A DNA stretch of 64,000 nucleotides, taken from Bacteroidota bacterium. Lineage in GTDB: Bacteria > Bacteroidota > Bacteroidia > AKYH767-A > OLB10. This document shows positions 30,345 through 41,991 of the stretch, piece by piece. The notes below the pieces were generated by a model. The model searched no databases. It was not told the DNA's origin and worked only from the letters and a program-made list of their open reading frames with translations. The translations under genes and the position numbers were made by a program. The stretch spans positions 44,928-108,927 of the forward strand of contig JADKIC010000011.1 in the NCBI GenBank assembly GCA_016721435.1. The letters run 5' to 3'. Each line of letters opens with the position of its first letter. Position 1 is the first letter of the stretch.

Positions 30345-31121
30345 ATGCCCCGACAACAAAACAAAGCATTTCGTGACTTCCTCGTAGAAGTTGGGGGCAT
30401 TTCAGATTTTACTGCCAAATTTTTCAGAGAAGGCTTTAAACCCCGCTACGAATGGAGTGAGCTCGTCCGTCAATGCTATATTATTGGCTATAAAACGCTG
30501 CCGCTGGTAGGGATCACCGCCTTTATCATGGGGTTGGTACTTACTGTTCAATCCCGACCCACCCTGGAGGAGTTTGGTGCCGAATCCTTCCTCCCTTCTA
30601 TGGTGGCTTTGTCGGTGATCAGGGAGATTGGTCCGGTGATTACTGCGCTGATTTGTGCAGGAAAAATCGGGTCCAGTATTGGTGCTGAATTGGGCTCGAT
30701 GCGGGTAACAGAGCAAATTGATGCCATGGAAGTCAGCGGAACGAATCCGTTTAAATACCTGGTGGTGACCAGAGTGGTGGCCTGTACCCTGATGCTGCCG
30801 ATCCTGGTGGTAGTGGCTGATTTTATTTCCTTGTATGCTTCGTATATTGGTGTTAATTTTAAAGATGTGGTCAGTATTGATCTGTATTACAATAAAGTCT
30901 TTGACTCATTGGTTTATGGAGATGTATTGCCGGCCATCATAAAAACGTATTTCTTTGGATTTGCCATTGGTATCATTGGCTGTTACAAAGGATATTTCTC
31001 AAATAAAGGCACAGAGGGTGTTGGAATAGCGGCCAATTCGGCTGTGGTGGTTTCTTCTCTCGTTGTGTTTATTCTTGACCTCATCGCTGTACAGATAGCG
31101 GATATCATGGGTCTCACATAG
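30345..31121 (+). CDS. mlaE: MlaE-family ABC permease
   Basis: 258 residues, five or six membrane helices. Hallmarks of MlaE are GLVLTVQS, IREIGPVITALICAGKIGSSIGAELGSM, RVTEQIDAMEV and SNKGTEGVGIAANSAVV. It forms the inner-membrane core of the Mla phospholipid transporter with MlaF and MCE protein MlaD. It ends one base before mlaF starts, in an mlaE-mlaF-mlaD operon. Confidence 0.93.
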   Translation: MPRQQNKAFRDFLVEVGGISDFTAKFFREGFKPRYEWSELVRQCYIIGYKTLPLVGITAFIMGLVLTVQSRPTLEEFGAESFLPSMVALSVIREIGPVITALICAGKIGSSIGAELGSMRVTEQIDAMEVSGTNPFKYLVVTRVVACTLMLPILVVVADFISLYASYIGVNFKDVVSIDLYYNKVFDSLVYGDVLPAIIKTYFFGFAIGIIGCYKGYFSNKGTEGVGIAANSAVVVSSLVVFILDLIAVQIADIMGLT

Positions 31122-31122
31122 G

Positions 31123-31897
31123 ATGGCTTTCGCAGAAGAACATATCGCTCCAAAACCTGTTCATCCTTCGAAGGAGGTGATGGTACATACCGGCAATCTG
31201 TATAAATCATTTGGCGATAATCATGTCCTGAGGGATTCAACCTGGATTTGTACAAAGGAGAAAATCTGGTGGTACTGGGAAATCCGGATCAGGTAAATCC
31301 GTCCTTATCAAATGTATGGTTGGATTGCTTATTCCTGATAGCGGGCTGGTAGAAGTTTTTGGGAAGGACGTTCCTAAATTAGATCGGGATGAAATGGATC
31401 ATATCCGTGTGAAAATTGGTTTTCTCTTTCAAAGTTCGGCATTGTATGATTCCATGACGGTGCGGGAGAACCTGGAGTTTCCTTTGCGCAGACACTGGAT
31501 CACTAAAACCCGTGATGAGGTAAACGAGCTGGTGATGGAAGCCCTGGATAATGTGGGTCTTACCAATGCTGTTGATTTGATGCCCTCTGAGTTATCAGGA
31601 GGAATGCGGAAGAGAATCGGACTGGCAAGGACATTGATCCTCAAGCCGGATATTATCCTGTACGATGAACCAACTACTGGATTGGATCCCATCACAGGAC
31701 GAGAAATCAGTAAATTAATTGTTGACATTCAGCATAAATACAATACATCCTCTATAATCATCACCCACGATATGGGATGTGCCCGCATAGTTGCCAACCG
31801 TATCATGGTATTGGTGAATGGAATTTGCTACGCAGAAGGTACCTTTGCAGAATTGGAAAAATCAAATGATCCGAATATTAAGCCTTTCTTTGAATAA
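31123..31897 (+). CDS. mlaF: MlaF-family ABC ATPase (two frame breaks)
   Basis: ATPase of the Mla phospholipid transporter. The start ATG 31123 follows the mlaE stop by one base. The first 36 codons read MAFAEEHIAPKPVHPSKE, then LYKSFGDNHVLR. Two single-base losses are inferred: one T at 31236-31237 (RDFNLDLYKGENLVVLG) and one A at 31280-31282 (completes Walker A GKSGSGKS). After this the frame is continuous. The signature ELSGGMRKRIGLARTL and Walker B IILYDEPTTGLD are intact, as is the switch His (IITHDMG). About 258 residues. Confidence 0.9.
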
Positions 31898-31899
31898 AT

Positions 31900-32869
31900 A
31901 TGGAAAAAGCCTCCAGTAAAATAAAACTCGGGATTTTTGTTCTTACAGGAACAATACTGCTCATCATCTCTTTGTATCTCATAGGTACTAAACAAAACCT
32001 CTTTAACAAAACTTTTTCAGTGTATGTGAAATTCCATAATGTGGGTGGATTGATTGCTGGAAATAACGTCCGTTTTGCAGGTATCGCTATAGGAACAGTG
32101 AAGGACGTTGAGATCGTCAATGATACGATAGTTCTTGTGGAGATGGTCATCCGGCAGGATGCTATGCGCTTTATCCGCAAAGCGTCGATGGCTGAAATTG
32201 GTTCAGATGGTCTGATGGGTAATCGCCTGATCAATCTCTCAACGCCGAATCCGAACTCTCCATTTATTGAGCCCGGGAGATACCATTGTCTCATTAACCG
32301 CGGTTGAAACCGATGAGATGATGAGGACATTGAACAAGACCAATGAAAATGTATTGGTGATCTCCTCTGATTTGAGAAAAATCACCCGTAAGATTCATGA
32401 CAGTAATCCCATGTGGGACTTACTCGCCGATTCAATGGCCGCTGATAATATACGTCGCACCTTGCGCAATATTGAGTCTGCCTCTTCCAGAGCCGGGCAA
32501 ATGACACTGGATGCAGAGAACCTGTTAAAAGAAATCAGAGAAGGAAATGGAATGGCGGGTAAAATATTATCCGATGATTCCACCGCTTTAGTTTTTGAAC
32601 AGACTATGGCTAATCTCAAAGCAGCTACCGATACTGCAAAATTAGCTTTGCATCATATGCATGAGTTCATGGAAGATCTGAATCTGACTCCCGGGCCCCT
32701 TGGAGTACTTGCCAGAGATACTGCAATGGGAGCAGATATGAAAAATATTTTCAAAAATCTGAATGAAAGCACTGTTTTATTGAACGAAAACTTAACTGCT
32801 TTGAGAAGTAATTTCCTGTTCAGAAAGTATTTTAGAAAAAAAGCAAAAGAAGAAGAAAGGAATAATTAG
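31900..32869 (+). CDS. mlaD: MlaD-like MCE-domain protein (one frame break)
   Basis: One N-terminal membrane segment (LGIFVLTGTILLIISLYLIG), an MCE domain (VYVKFHNVGGLIAGNNVRFAGIAIGTVKDV) and a helical C-terminal domain. Starts two bases after mlaF. An extra base in GGG 32275-32277 breaks the frame; removal reads IEPGDTIVSLTAVETDEMM and continues to 32869, about 323 residues. The substrate-binding part of the Mla machine, tethered in the inner membrane. Confidence 0.88.
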
Positions 32870-32947
32870 TCATATACATGATTTTCATCATTGCCTTATG
32901 TTACTTTTATCACATACTTTTTTCATGGGAGTGCTTTACTTTGCCCT

Positions 32948-33208
32948 ATGGCAATTAATCGTTCAAAAATCAATAAGGCTGCAAGTGCACTTAAAGTGAT
33001 TTCGCATCCTACCCGTTTAGAGATTCTGATGCACCTCGAAGCAAAGAAAACGCTAACTGTATCTCAATTATGCACCAGGCTGGATGTAGAACAATCACTC
33101 GTGTCGCATCACCTGGCCGCAATGAGAAGAAGAGGAGTGCTTAAATCTACCCGCGACGGAATTAATATCTCCTATGAAATACTTGATCCTATCGTATTGA
33201 TATTATAA
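32948..33208 (+). CDS. ArsR-family winged-helix regulator
   Basis: 86 residues starting MAINRSK. The winged helix has ALKVISHPTRLEILMHLEAKK, LTVSQLCTRLDVEQSLVSHHLAAM and GVLKSTRDGINISYEI, typical of ArsR/SmtB repressors. Metal-binding Cys pairs of SmtB type are not evident (only one Cys). It ends shortly after DPIVLIL. The inducer and target are unknown; the divergent or downstream thioredoxin at 33403 is a possible target. Confidence 0.8.
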   Translation: MAINRSKINKAASALKVISHPTRLEILMHLEAKKTLTVSQLCTRLDVEQSLVSHHLAAMRRRGVLKSTRDGINISYEILDPIVLIL

Positions 33209-33402
33209 ATCAGGTCTTTCGAAGTAAATTAATGAAGTAGTTCAGTCTCATTATTTCATGGTCATTTAACTACCTTTTTTGTAGTAAAAATGAATTACAC
33301 ACTTTACTATAGGTCTTGAATATATTCAGCCTGTTTGTGAGATGAATTGTTTATGTCTAAGAAGGAAGAATTGCCACCTGAAATTCAATGTAACTACTAA
33401 AG

Positions 33403-33721
33403 ATGGAAAACACAAAAGTGAAATTGGACTTCAATACTATTATTCATTCGGGAAAACCGGTCCTCGTTGATTTTTTTGCAGAATGGTGCGGGCCTTGTAA
33501 AATGATGGCTCCAGAACTGAAACAAGGAAGAAAAGGAAGGCGACAAGGTTCATATATTAAAGATTGATGTGGACAAAAATCCGGGTGCTGCTGCAAAGTT
33601 TCACGTGCAAGGTGTCCCTACATTAATTATTTTTCATAATGGCAATGCCGTGTGGAGACAATCCGGTGTTATTCCGGCAAATCAACTGGAGAAAATATTG
33701 GGTAGTTACCTCTTAAACTAA
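33403..33721 (+). CDS. trxA: Thioredoxin (one frame break)
   Basis: A short thioredoxin, about 105 residues. The active site is FFAEWCGPCK (Cys 29 and 32). The frame changes in 33516-33535: the first frame reads APELKQ and runs out, the second gives KEEKEGDKVHILKIDVDKN, then FHVQGVPTLIIF with the conserved cis-Pro. The net shift is +1 or -2. Cytoplasmic disulfide reductase by family knowledge. It follows the ArsR-like gene by 195 bases. Confidence 0.8.
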
Positions 33722-33845
33722 TTGACTTTTTCTTAGAGACTTTTTGGAAGATGTTCTGATAAATTGAATTAAATTTTTATTCATAACTCGGAATACTACT
33801 GTTGAAATTAATTTATTGAAAAGAAAAAATTGATTCATCCTTAAT

Positions 33846-35457
33846 ATGAAAGCAACTATCAAAAGCAGTTTGTTGATTGCCTTATTAATTGCGACAATTA
33901 CAAACGGTGCATTCGCACAAACACAGGGTTCCTGTACAACCTCGCTTGGAACCGGTTACCATTTCCGGGATGCCTCCTCTTCATTCCTATTCATGGGCGA
34001 AGTGGGAAGGGAAATGGTTGATCTTTGGTGGTCGGACCAATGGTCTTCATGGCTTTCAACCGCCTTTTGCATTTCCAACAGCCAATCAAAATGGAATGAT
34101 TTACGTAATCGATCCGGATAGTAATTTGCTATGGAGTACTTCTGCATCCGTTCTGCCCGTGGCTATTCGTGAACAGATCATCAGCAGTAATCAACAATTT
34201 ACGCAGGATAGTAATTATTTGTATATCACAGGTGGATATGGTTTTGCTTCTGTTCCGAATTCCTTGATTACGTTTCCCTATCTTACGCGGATAGATGTAA
34301 ATGGTTTGATTCAATCTATCGTTCAGCAACAAAGTCTACTCCCCTATTTTTCGCAGGTCTATGATGAAAGGATGGCTGTGACCGGTGGGCATATGGTCAT
34401 TGTGGACTCCTTACTAAATCTGGTGATGGGTCATCGGTTTGATGGTCGCTATAATCCTCATAACGGCCCTTCCTTTACTCAAACATACACAAATGCCATT
34501 CGAACATTTACTGTTGAAGATTCCGCAAATCAAGTGGTCATCAGAAATTACAGTGAAACAATAGACACCCTGCTTTATCATAAAAGAGATTATAATCTTG
34601 TCCCTCAGGTCCTGGCCGGCGGAGCAGAAATACATACCGCTTTCACGGGAGTCTTTCAGTATGGAATTGATTTGCCCTGGACATTTAGTGTAGATATTCA
34701 AGGAGGAACAGGTTCACTCATTACTAATTTCGAACAGAAACTTAATCAGTATCACACGGCTTACGCACCATTGTATGATTCAATATCAGGAATGAATACG
34801 ACCATTTTCTTTGGAGGAATGGGATTTTATTATCCGGATTCACTGAATCAAATTCAACAAGACTCCCTCGTTCCTTTTGTGAAGACGATCAGTTATGTTC
34901 AACGTGATGCCACCGGATTAACCGAAGGCTATTTCCCGATTCAAATGCCGGGCTATGAAGGTTCAAGTGCAGAGTTCATTCCTTCAGAAGTTGCGCTGAG
35001 CGGAAATGGTGTCATAAAATTACATGCATTGGATACCGGTGATGTGGTGATTGGATATATTGTTGGAGGAATTACTTCCGATCAACCCAACATTTTTATG
35101 CAGGCAACAGGAACAAGCTGGGCATCCTCCACTGTTTATAAAGTGATCATCAAAAAACCGACAGTAAGCGGACTTTCAAATTCAGACCATCAACTTATTC
35201 CAACTTTAAAGTTGTATCCAAACCCTGCTCAACAACATCTTTCAGTAGAATTTGAACTGACCTCACCTGAAAAACTTAATCTGGAGATTATGGATCAATT
35301 GGGTAAGTCAGTGATTCGAATGGACCGCAAATGGTATAAGACCGGAGTGAATTCAGAGCGCATTAATTTGGATGTCCTTCGTTCAGGTCAGTATTCGGTG
35401 GCAGTGATCAAGGATGGAAAAATTATTCGTGTAGCTTCCTTTATTAAAGGATTGTAG
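33846..35457 (+). CDS. T9SS-secreted Kelch-like protein (one frame break)
   Basis: The signal peptide (MKATIKSSLLIALLIATITNG) is followed near 33915-33925 by a one-base change of frame (extra base; gives AFAQHRVPVQPRLEPV). The mature protein begins like a Kelch or galactose-oxidase-like propeller (WLIFGGRTNGLHGF) and has many aromatic strands. The C-terminal type A sorting domain (LKLYPNPAQQHLSVEF ... SVAVIKDGKIIRVASFIKGL) directs export and surface anchoring by the Por/T9SS system. About 537 residues. Substrate unknown. Confidence 0.75.
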
Positions 35458-35574
35458 CTTTCACGAAATCAATTCCAGTTCTGATCGTTGAATGCAGGTT
35501 CTGTTCTGTTGTGGAAATTGGATAATAAATGATCCGGGCAATTCCAAGTCCGGTTTCTCTTTGAACTTTATTGA

Positions 35575-38486
35575 TTAATATCCAAATATTTGCTCCAACT
35601 CCAGTTCAGTAACAGGTCCATATTTTTCTAGTATCTTGAAATCTATTTTTTCTTTATTTCCAATTACAGCCAGCCTGTACTTTTTTCCCTTTTAAATATT
35701 GCTGCTGAAAAGCTACAATATCCTGCATTTGCATGCCCTGAACTTTTTCAAATATTTCTTTGCGCAAATCCACCTGATTCCCTAGTTTTTTTTGCGCATG
35801 ATAGAAGTTAAGTATTCCCTTTCGTGTTATCCGATCAGTGCTTATACTCTGTAATACGCCTTCTTTTGCAGTAGCAAAATTACTTTCGGAAACCGGCATT
35901 TCATTCAGCAACTCAAACATTCCGGCCATCGCTTCAGGGAGTTTATCCACCTGAGTACCGATATAGGCTGTACTGTAGTAAGAACGATCCAGTCGCGAAG
36001 GTGCACTATATCTGGAGCTGACAGCATAAGCCAATGCTTTACTCTCTCTTAATACCTGAAATACCGGCGAAGACATCCCACCACCAAAATAGCGACTATA
36101 CATTAAAACCGACGCTTGCTGATCTTTATTATATGACCCACCTTTAGAAATAAAGTTCACTTCCGCTTGTTTCATATCATAGTTGACAAAAAACACTTTT
36201 CCATCCTGTGTATCTTCTTCCATAAATTTCTTTGCTGTGGGAATAGCTTGCAGTCCTCTCGGAATCTTATGAAATTTAGAAAGCGCGGTCATTATTCCGG
36301 TACTGTCCAAAGGACCGTAGTAATTTATTTTATGCACAAAGCCATTCAAATTTCTAAGCATTACGGTAAGATCACTTCCTTTCAACGCCTTTAATTCTTC
36401 TTTCACTCAGTTGATAGGTTGCCGCAGACGATGGACCGTACATCGCATAAGTAGCCCTTGCTAAAATTTGCCCTTTATTCAAGCGTGCATTTGCTCTTTT
36501 TTTCAAGATATCATCAATCAAATTACTCAACGCTTTTTCATCGGATTTAGGTCCGGCTAAAATACTTTCCAGTAAAGTAAGCGCACCAATAAAATTATCA
36601 GCAATGCCATCCAGTGAGATACTCATTTCATCCTCTCCGGCACTGGCTGAGAAAGAACAGCCCAGCTTGTAAAATTCTTCCTGTATTTGAGCAGAGGTAA
36701 ATTGATCGGTAGCCAGGAAGTTCAAATATTGTGTGATCACCGGCCAGCGACGATCATGAGCGGCGCCCATATCAAAGCTATAGGTTAAACTAAACAACTT
36801 ATTCTCCGTATTTTTAATCATGAATACCGGGATTCCCCCTTTTAGTTTGCCAATGGTAATATCCTTATCAAAATCGATAAATACCGGCAGAATTTCATTG
36901 ACCTTAGCATCGAGAATTCTCTTAACGAACTCAGATTTCATTTCACTGTTTGTTGCGACCGGGGTAATCGTTGGTTTCACTACCTTCACTACATTCTCAT
37001 CCACACCTGTTCGTTTAAACACGACAACATGATTATCGCCGTACCATTTCCGCACAAAATCAATGACTTGTTGTTTATTAATTTTTGATAACCGGTCGAT
37101 GCGTTTTACAGCTCTTTCATAGGATACTCCCGTCAATTCAGCATTTAACATGGCCGATGCTCTGCTCCTGTTATTTTCAAAACTTTGCTCTTGTTCCATC
37201 CGAAGATTAGTAACGATAGCAGGGATCATCCAATCCGGGAAATTACCCAGTTTTAATTCCATGATTTGCTCCATCAAAAAGTCGCGTACCTGCTCCGGAG
37301 TCTGGCCTTCACGAGGTCTTCCTGAGAGCATATGCACGGAGTAATCTTTCATGATGATAGTACTGGAAGAGGCACTCAACACTTTCTGTTTATTATTCAA
37401 ATTAATATCCAGTAATCCGGCTTGTCCGTTGGATAAAATATAGTCGACGATGGTCAACACATCCGCATCCTCTGAAGCCGCCCCGCTAAAGGAAAGCCCA
37501 TTGTTACACTCTCTGCATCCGGGCCATATACCTCTCTGACCACAGGGATTTTTATAAATTTTTCCTGCGCCACTTTAAAGGGAGGGACTTCCTTCACAGG
37601 CATCTTCCCGAACTTCTCATCGATCAAACGAATGGCCTCATCCGGATTAAAATCTCCGCTCAAAGAAATGATCATATTATTGGGCACATAATATTTTTGA
37701 AAATTAATCCTGAATCGCCTTTAATGAAGGATTCTTCAGATGATCTACTGTTCCGATGGTAGTTTGTGTACCATACTGATGATTTTCAAATAATCCGCCG
37801 AAAAGGTTTTCAAATACTTTAGATCCGTCACTATCGAGTGACCTGTTCTTTTCTTCATAAACCGCCTCGAGTTCTGTATGAAACAACCGCATAACCGGTT
37901 TTCTGAATCGCTCGGCTTCTACGGTGAGGAAGTTTTCCAGTTGGTTGGAAGGAACTGTATTGATATAAACAGTTTGCTCGTTGGAAGTATAGGCATTTAC
38001 ACCGGTCACCCCCATTCCCGCCATCATCTTGTCAAATTCATTGGGAATAGCATAGGTTGAAGCAACACCGGAAATGGAATCAATTTGTCTGTACAATTTC
38101 GCCCTTGTCAAGCTATCTTTCGTAGTACCATAACGTTCATACAAATTGAAAATACTGTCAATTAAAGGCGCCTCCTTTGAATAATCAAGAGTACCATACA
38201 CATCGGTCCCTTTAAAAAGCATATGTTCTAAATAGTGAGCAAGACCGGTATGATCGGCAGGATCATTTTTGGAACCTGCCTTAATGCCAATCATGGATTG
38301 AAATTTTGGTTCATCTTTATAAACGGATAAATACACCTTTAAACCATTGTTGAGCGTGTAAATCCTTGCTTTCAGCGGATCACCCGGAACTGTGTCATAC
38401 GTATAGGTGTTTGTAGCCTGTCCGTTTAAAAGAAGGGGTAAAAAAATCAGAATCAGGCCATTCATTAGCCTTTTGATGATATTCAT
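35575..38486 (-). CDS. M16-family (pitrilysin-like) zinc metalloprotease (several frame breaks)
   Basis: Secreted or periplasmic, with signal peptide MNIIKRLMNGLILIFLPLLLNG. The inverted zinc-binding motif HYLEH is at residues 84-88 (GLAHYLEHMLFKG). Two M16 halves follow, ending KYRLAVIGNKEKI ... ELELEQIFGY at TAA 35575-35577. About 970 residues, typical of the two-domain family. Frame breaks: an extra T near 37702-37703 (KAIQDNFQKYYVPNN), a missing C in C4 37481-37484 (GFPLAGAASEDADVLTIV), an extra A near 36395 (QLSEEELKALKG), and a missing base near 35684 (LKGKKYRLAVIG). Function: degrades peptides, exact target unknown. A -7-like element sits at 38506. Confidence 0.85.
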
Positions 38487-38505
38487 AATAGTCGGTTTTG
38501 AACTT

Positions 38506-38513
38506 CAAAAATA
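38506..38513 (-). promoter_or_regulatory. Promoter -7 element of the M16 protease gene
   Basis: TATTTTTG on the minus strand fits TAnnTTTG, 19 bases before the ATG at 38486. No clear -33 element. Confidence 0.4.
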
Positions 38514-38624
38514 GAGTTATTCAATTTGATTTAACGACCGAAAACACCTTTTTACCCATTAAATCCTAAAATAGACCTAGAATTACTTTTCTTTAAAAGT
38601 AGATTTTAGCATTTTTGTAAATCA

Positions 38625-41095
38625 ATGAAGAAGCTACTGATTACTATTCTTGCCCTGACCTGTCAGTTTTTTCCGTATTTTATTCAAGGGCAAACTCTTG
38701 CAGGACAAAATTGGTACTTTGGGAATTTGGCAGGGTTAAATTTTGCTACTACCCCACCTACTCCATTAACCAATAGTGCGATGAATGCCTTTGAAGGTTG
38801 CGCCACTATTTCTGATGCCGGAGGTAATCTTCAATTTTATACTAACGGTAATATCGTTTGGGACCGAAATCACCTTCCCATGCCTTCCGGAAATGGATTG
38901 AATGGAGATGGAGCAGCGACCCAGACTGCCATCATCGTCCCCCGGCCTCAAAACCCTTCTCAGTATTATATTTTTACAGTAGATACCAATGGGGGTGCCA
39001 GAGGATTATGTTATAGTGAGGTAGACATGAGTTTGAATGGTGGCAACGGTGATGTCACTACCAAAAATGTGCAGTTGGTGACGCCTGTCGCTGAAAAACT
39101 CACTGCTGTCCGTCATGCAAATGGTGTCGATGTTTGGGTCATCGTTCACGGATGGAATAACAATGAATTCAATGTCTATGCGGTGACTTCGGCGGGTATT
39201 AATAATGTCCCCGTGGTTTCTTCCACAGGTCTCGTTCATGGCGGTTTATTTTCCAATGCACATGGGTATATGAAGGCTTCTCCTGATGCTCAAAAGATCG
39301 CTTGCGCCATTCGTGGTCTGCGTCAGGCGGAACTTTTTGACTTGAATAACATTACGGGACAAATCAGTAATCCGGTGACCATCAATTTTACGCCTCAAAT
39401 TTATGGTCTTGAATTTTCGCCCGATAACAGATACTTATATGTAGGAACTACCACCAATCCTGCGGAAATATTCCAATATGATATCACCGCCGGAAATCCG
39501 GCTGCCATTGTTGCTTCCGGTCAGTCTATCGGAACAATCCCGGTTTTTATGGGGGCATTGCAATTGGGCATTGACGGAAAAATTTATGTTTGCCAGTTCC
39601 AGTCCACTTCATTGGCTGTTATTTCACAACCCAATCTTCCCGGAGCCGCTGCCGGATTTTCTGCTAATGCCATCTTCCTTGGCGGAAAGACATCGCAATA
39701 TGGTTTGCCAAACTTCATTCAAAGTTTTTTCATTGTTGCCGACTTCACTTACACGGATACCTGTAGTGGACAGCCTACCAACTTCACCACCATTTTCGCC
39801 GGACCTGATTCCGTAAAATGGAACTTTGATGATCCCGCTTCTGGAGCTTTGAATAGCAGCAATCAATTGAATCCCCAGCATATATTTTCAAGTGCGGGAC
39901 AGTATACAGTCGAGTTAATTGTATGGCAGGGATTGCTCTCCGATACTGTAGAGAAAACTATACAGATTCTCGCTACTCCTGATCCTGATCTCGGAAATGA
40001 TATCAGTGAATGCTTAGGCAATGTGGTTCCCTTAAATCCGGGTAATTTCCCGGGCGCTAATTTATTATGGCAAGATGGTACGACAGGATCACAAATCATT
40101 ATAGATACCACAGGTAATTATTGGGTAGAAGTGGAATTGGGCGGATGTACAGGACGTGATACAGTTGATGCTGTTTTCAATACTGTTCCTGTAGTGGATT
40201 TGGGTCCTGCACAAACTGCCTGCGAAGGAGATACAGTCTTCCTCGATGCCGGAAATACCGGTGCAACTTATCTCTGGCAAAACGGAACGAGTTCGCAGAT
40301 ATTAGCGGCCACCGTAAATGGAAATTACACGGTAACAGTAAGTCTGGGCAATTGTTCAGCCAATGATCAGGTATTGATCACCTTTGACCCTGTTCCGTTC
40401 GTTGCATTCCGGGTCGGATACCACTTTATGTAAAGGATTTCCCATTTTCCTAGATGCCACAAATGCAGGAGCAACCTATATCTGGCAGGATGGTACCATT
40501 GATCCCTTCATTTTTGCAGAAGATCCGGGTACGTATTCGGTGATCATCTCTATTGGAAATTGTACCGCATCCGACACCATCATCCTGGATCAGCAAGATA
40601 AACCATCCGTTATTTTAGGAGAGGACTCTATCCTTTGTGCCGGACAACCACTCGTTTTGAGTGCCTATAATTACGGAGCTACTTATAGCTGGCAGGACGG
40701 GTCGACAGATTCCCTGTTCAAACCGGAAATTACAGGACTCTATTATGCAACCGCCATCAACCAATGCGGAATTTCTGCAGATTCGATTTTCCTAACCTTT
40801 AACATCTGTAATTGTCTTGTCTATATTCCGAATGCCTTTACGCCGAACAGAGACAATAAAAATGAGATTTTTAACTACCAGGCCAACTGCACTGATTTTA
40901 AAGGAAAACTGGAAATTTACAATCGTTTCGGACAATTGCTTTTCAAAAGTGAAGACCCCTGCTGGGCTGGGACGGCACCTTTGAAGGAAAGATGCTACAG
41001 AGGCAGCCTATGTGTATGTACTCACCTATTCGGGTTATGACAACGGTAGATTCCGGGAAGAAAAAATCAGGGACACCTTCCTGCTCTTTCGCTGA
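38625..41095 (+). CDS. Large secreted protein with repeats, PKD domain and gliding-motility C-terminal domain (three frame breaks)
   Basis: Signal peptide (MKKLLITILALTCQFFPYFIQG) then a beta-propeller-like region (GNLQFYTNGNIVWDRN, MKASPDAQKIACAIRG, LEFSPDNRYLYVG), a PKD domain near residue 375 (SVKWNFDDPASG ... HIFSSAGQYTVELIV), and four ~85-residue Ig-like repeats each with a GATYxWQDG or NLLWQDG core. It ends with a gliding-motility-associated CHU_C domain (VYIPNAFTPNRDNKNEIF ... GWDGTFEGK ... YVYVLTYSGY). CHU_C domains are T9SS sorting signals of type B. Breaks: an extra T at 40407-40408, a missing C at 40962 and a missing A at 40988-40990. About 823 residues. Likely adhesin or surface enzyme carrier. 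Confidence 0.82.
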
Positions 41096-41274
41096 TTTTC
41101 AAGTGGAATACCAATTTTTAACAAAGGATTTCGCACTGTTGATAATTTAACTGTTCTATATTCATACCATTGAACAAGGACACGTACTTTTAGTGGTGAG
41201 CGTGGGGCAGGCTTCTTATCTTTGGAGATTGCTGTCGCTCAGTATCTCATCCTGTTAGAAATTAGTACAATTAT

Positions 41275-41955
41275 ATGAAAATCACTTATTACGGACATTC
41301 CTGCTTCACTTTGGAAGTAAAAGGTAAAGTCGTTCTTTTTGATCCTTTTATCTCCCCCAATGAACTGGCTTCCAAAATAGATATAAACAAAATTCACGCT
41401 GACTATATCCTTATCTCTCATGGACATCAGGATCATATCGCAGATGCCGTTTCAATAGCTCTAAGGACCGGGGCCAAGGTCATCAGTAATTGGGAAATCA
41501 TATCCTGGTTAGGGAATCAAGGCCTGGAAAATACCCACCCGATGAACATTGGAGGACATTGGTTCTTTGATTTCGGTAAAGTGAAATGTGTGAATGCGGT
41601 CCATAGTTCCTCCTTGCCGGATGGAAGTTACGGCGGAAACCCAATGGGCTTCTTGCTGGAAACGGATGAAGGAAATGTCTACTATGCCGGTGATACCGCA
41701 TTGACTTTAGACATGAAATTAATAGGAGATTATAAACGCATCGACCTTGCCTTTCTCCCCATCGGAAACAATTTTACCATGGGTATTGACAATGCTGTAC
41801 TCGCTTCTGATTTTATCCGTTGTGAGAAAATCATAGGCATGCATTACGACACCTTTGATTACATTAAAATTGATCATGACGAGGCTTTTGGAAAGTTCGC
41901 CGCTGCAGGAAAGGAGTTAGTATTACTTCAAATAGCTCAAAGTATAACATTGTAA
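41275..41955 (+). CDS. UPF0173 metal-dependent hydrolase
   Basis: 226 residues, intact. Metallo-beta-lactamase fold with MKITYYGHSCFTLE opening and HxHxDH motif HGHQDH (residues 49-54); later ligands in HSSS, YYAGDTAL and GMHYDTF. The family is UPF0173 (YtkL/YflN-like); substrate not established. Followed by parA after 36 bases. Confidence 0.92.
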   Translation: MKITYYGHSCFTLEVKGKVVLFDPFISPNELASKIDINKIHADYILISHGHQDHIADAVSIALRTGAKVISNWEIISWLGNQGLENTHPMNIGGHWFFDFGKVKCVNAVHSSSLPDGSYGGNPMGFLLETDEGNVYYAGDTALTLDMKLIGDYKRIDLAFLPIGNNFTMGIDNAVLASDFIRCEKIIGMHYDTFDYIKIDHDEAFGKFAAAGKELVLLQIAQSITL

Positions 41956-41991
41956 TTCAGTAACTAATAGTTTTAATATAAAGTCTTGATC

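Noticed and set aside
32891..32947. Upstream start for the ArsR-like gene
   Set aside because: The 19 extra residues are hydrophobic and unlike the family; MAINRSK at 32948 is the better start.
33403..33721. Thioredoxin as part of a redox-sensing pair with the ArsR-like gene
   Set aside because: 195 bases apart, and no metal or redox Cys pair in the regulator; linkage is only position.
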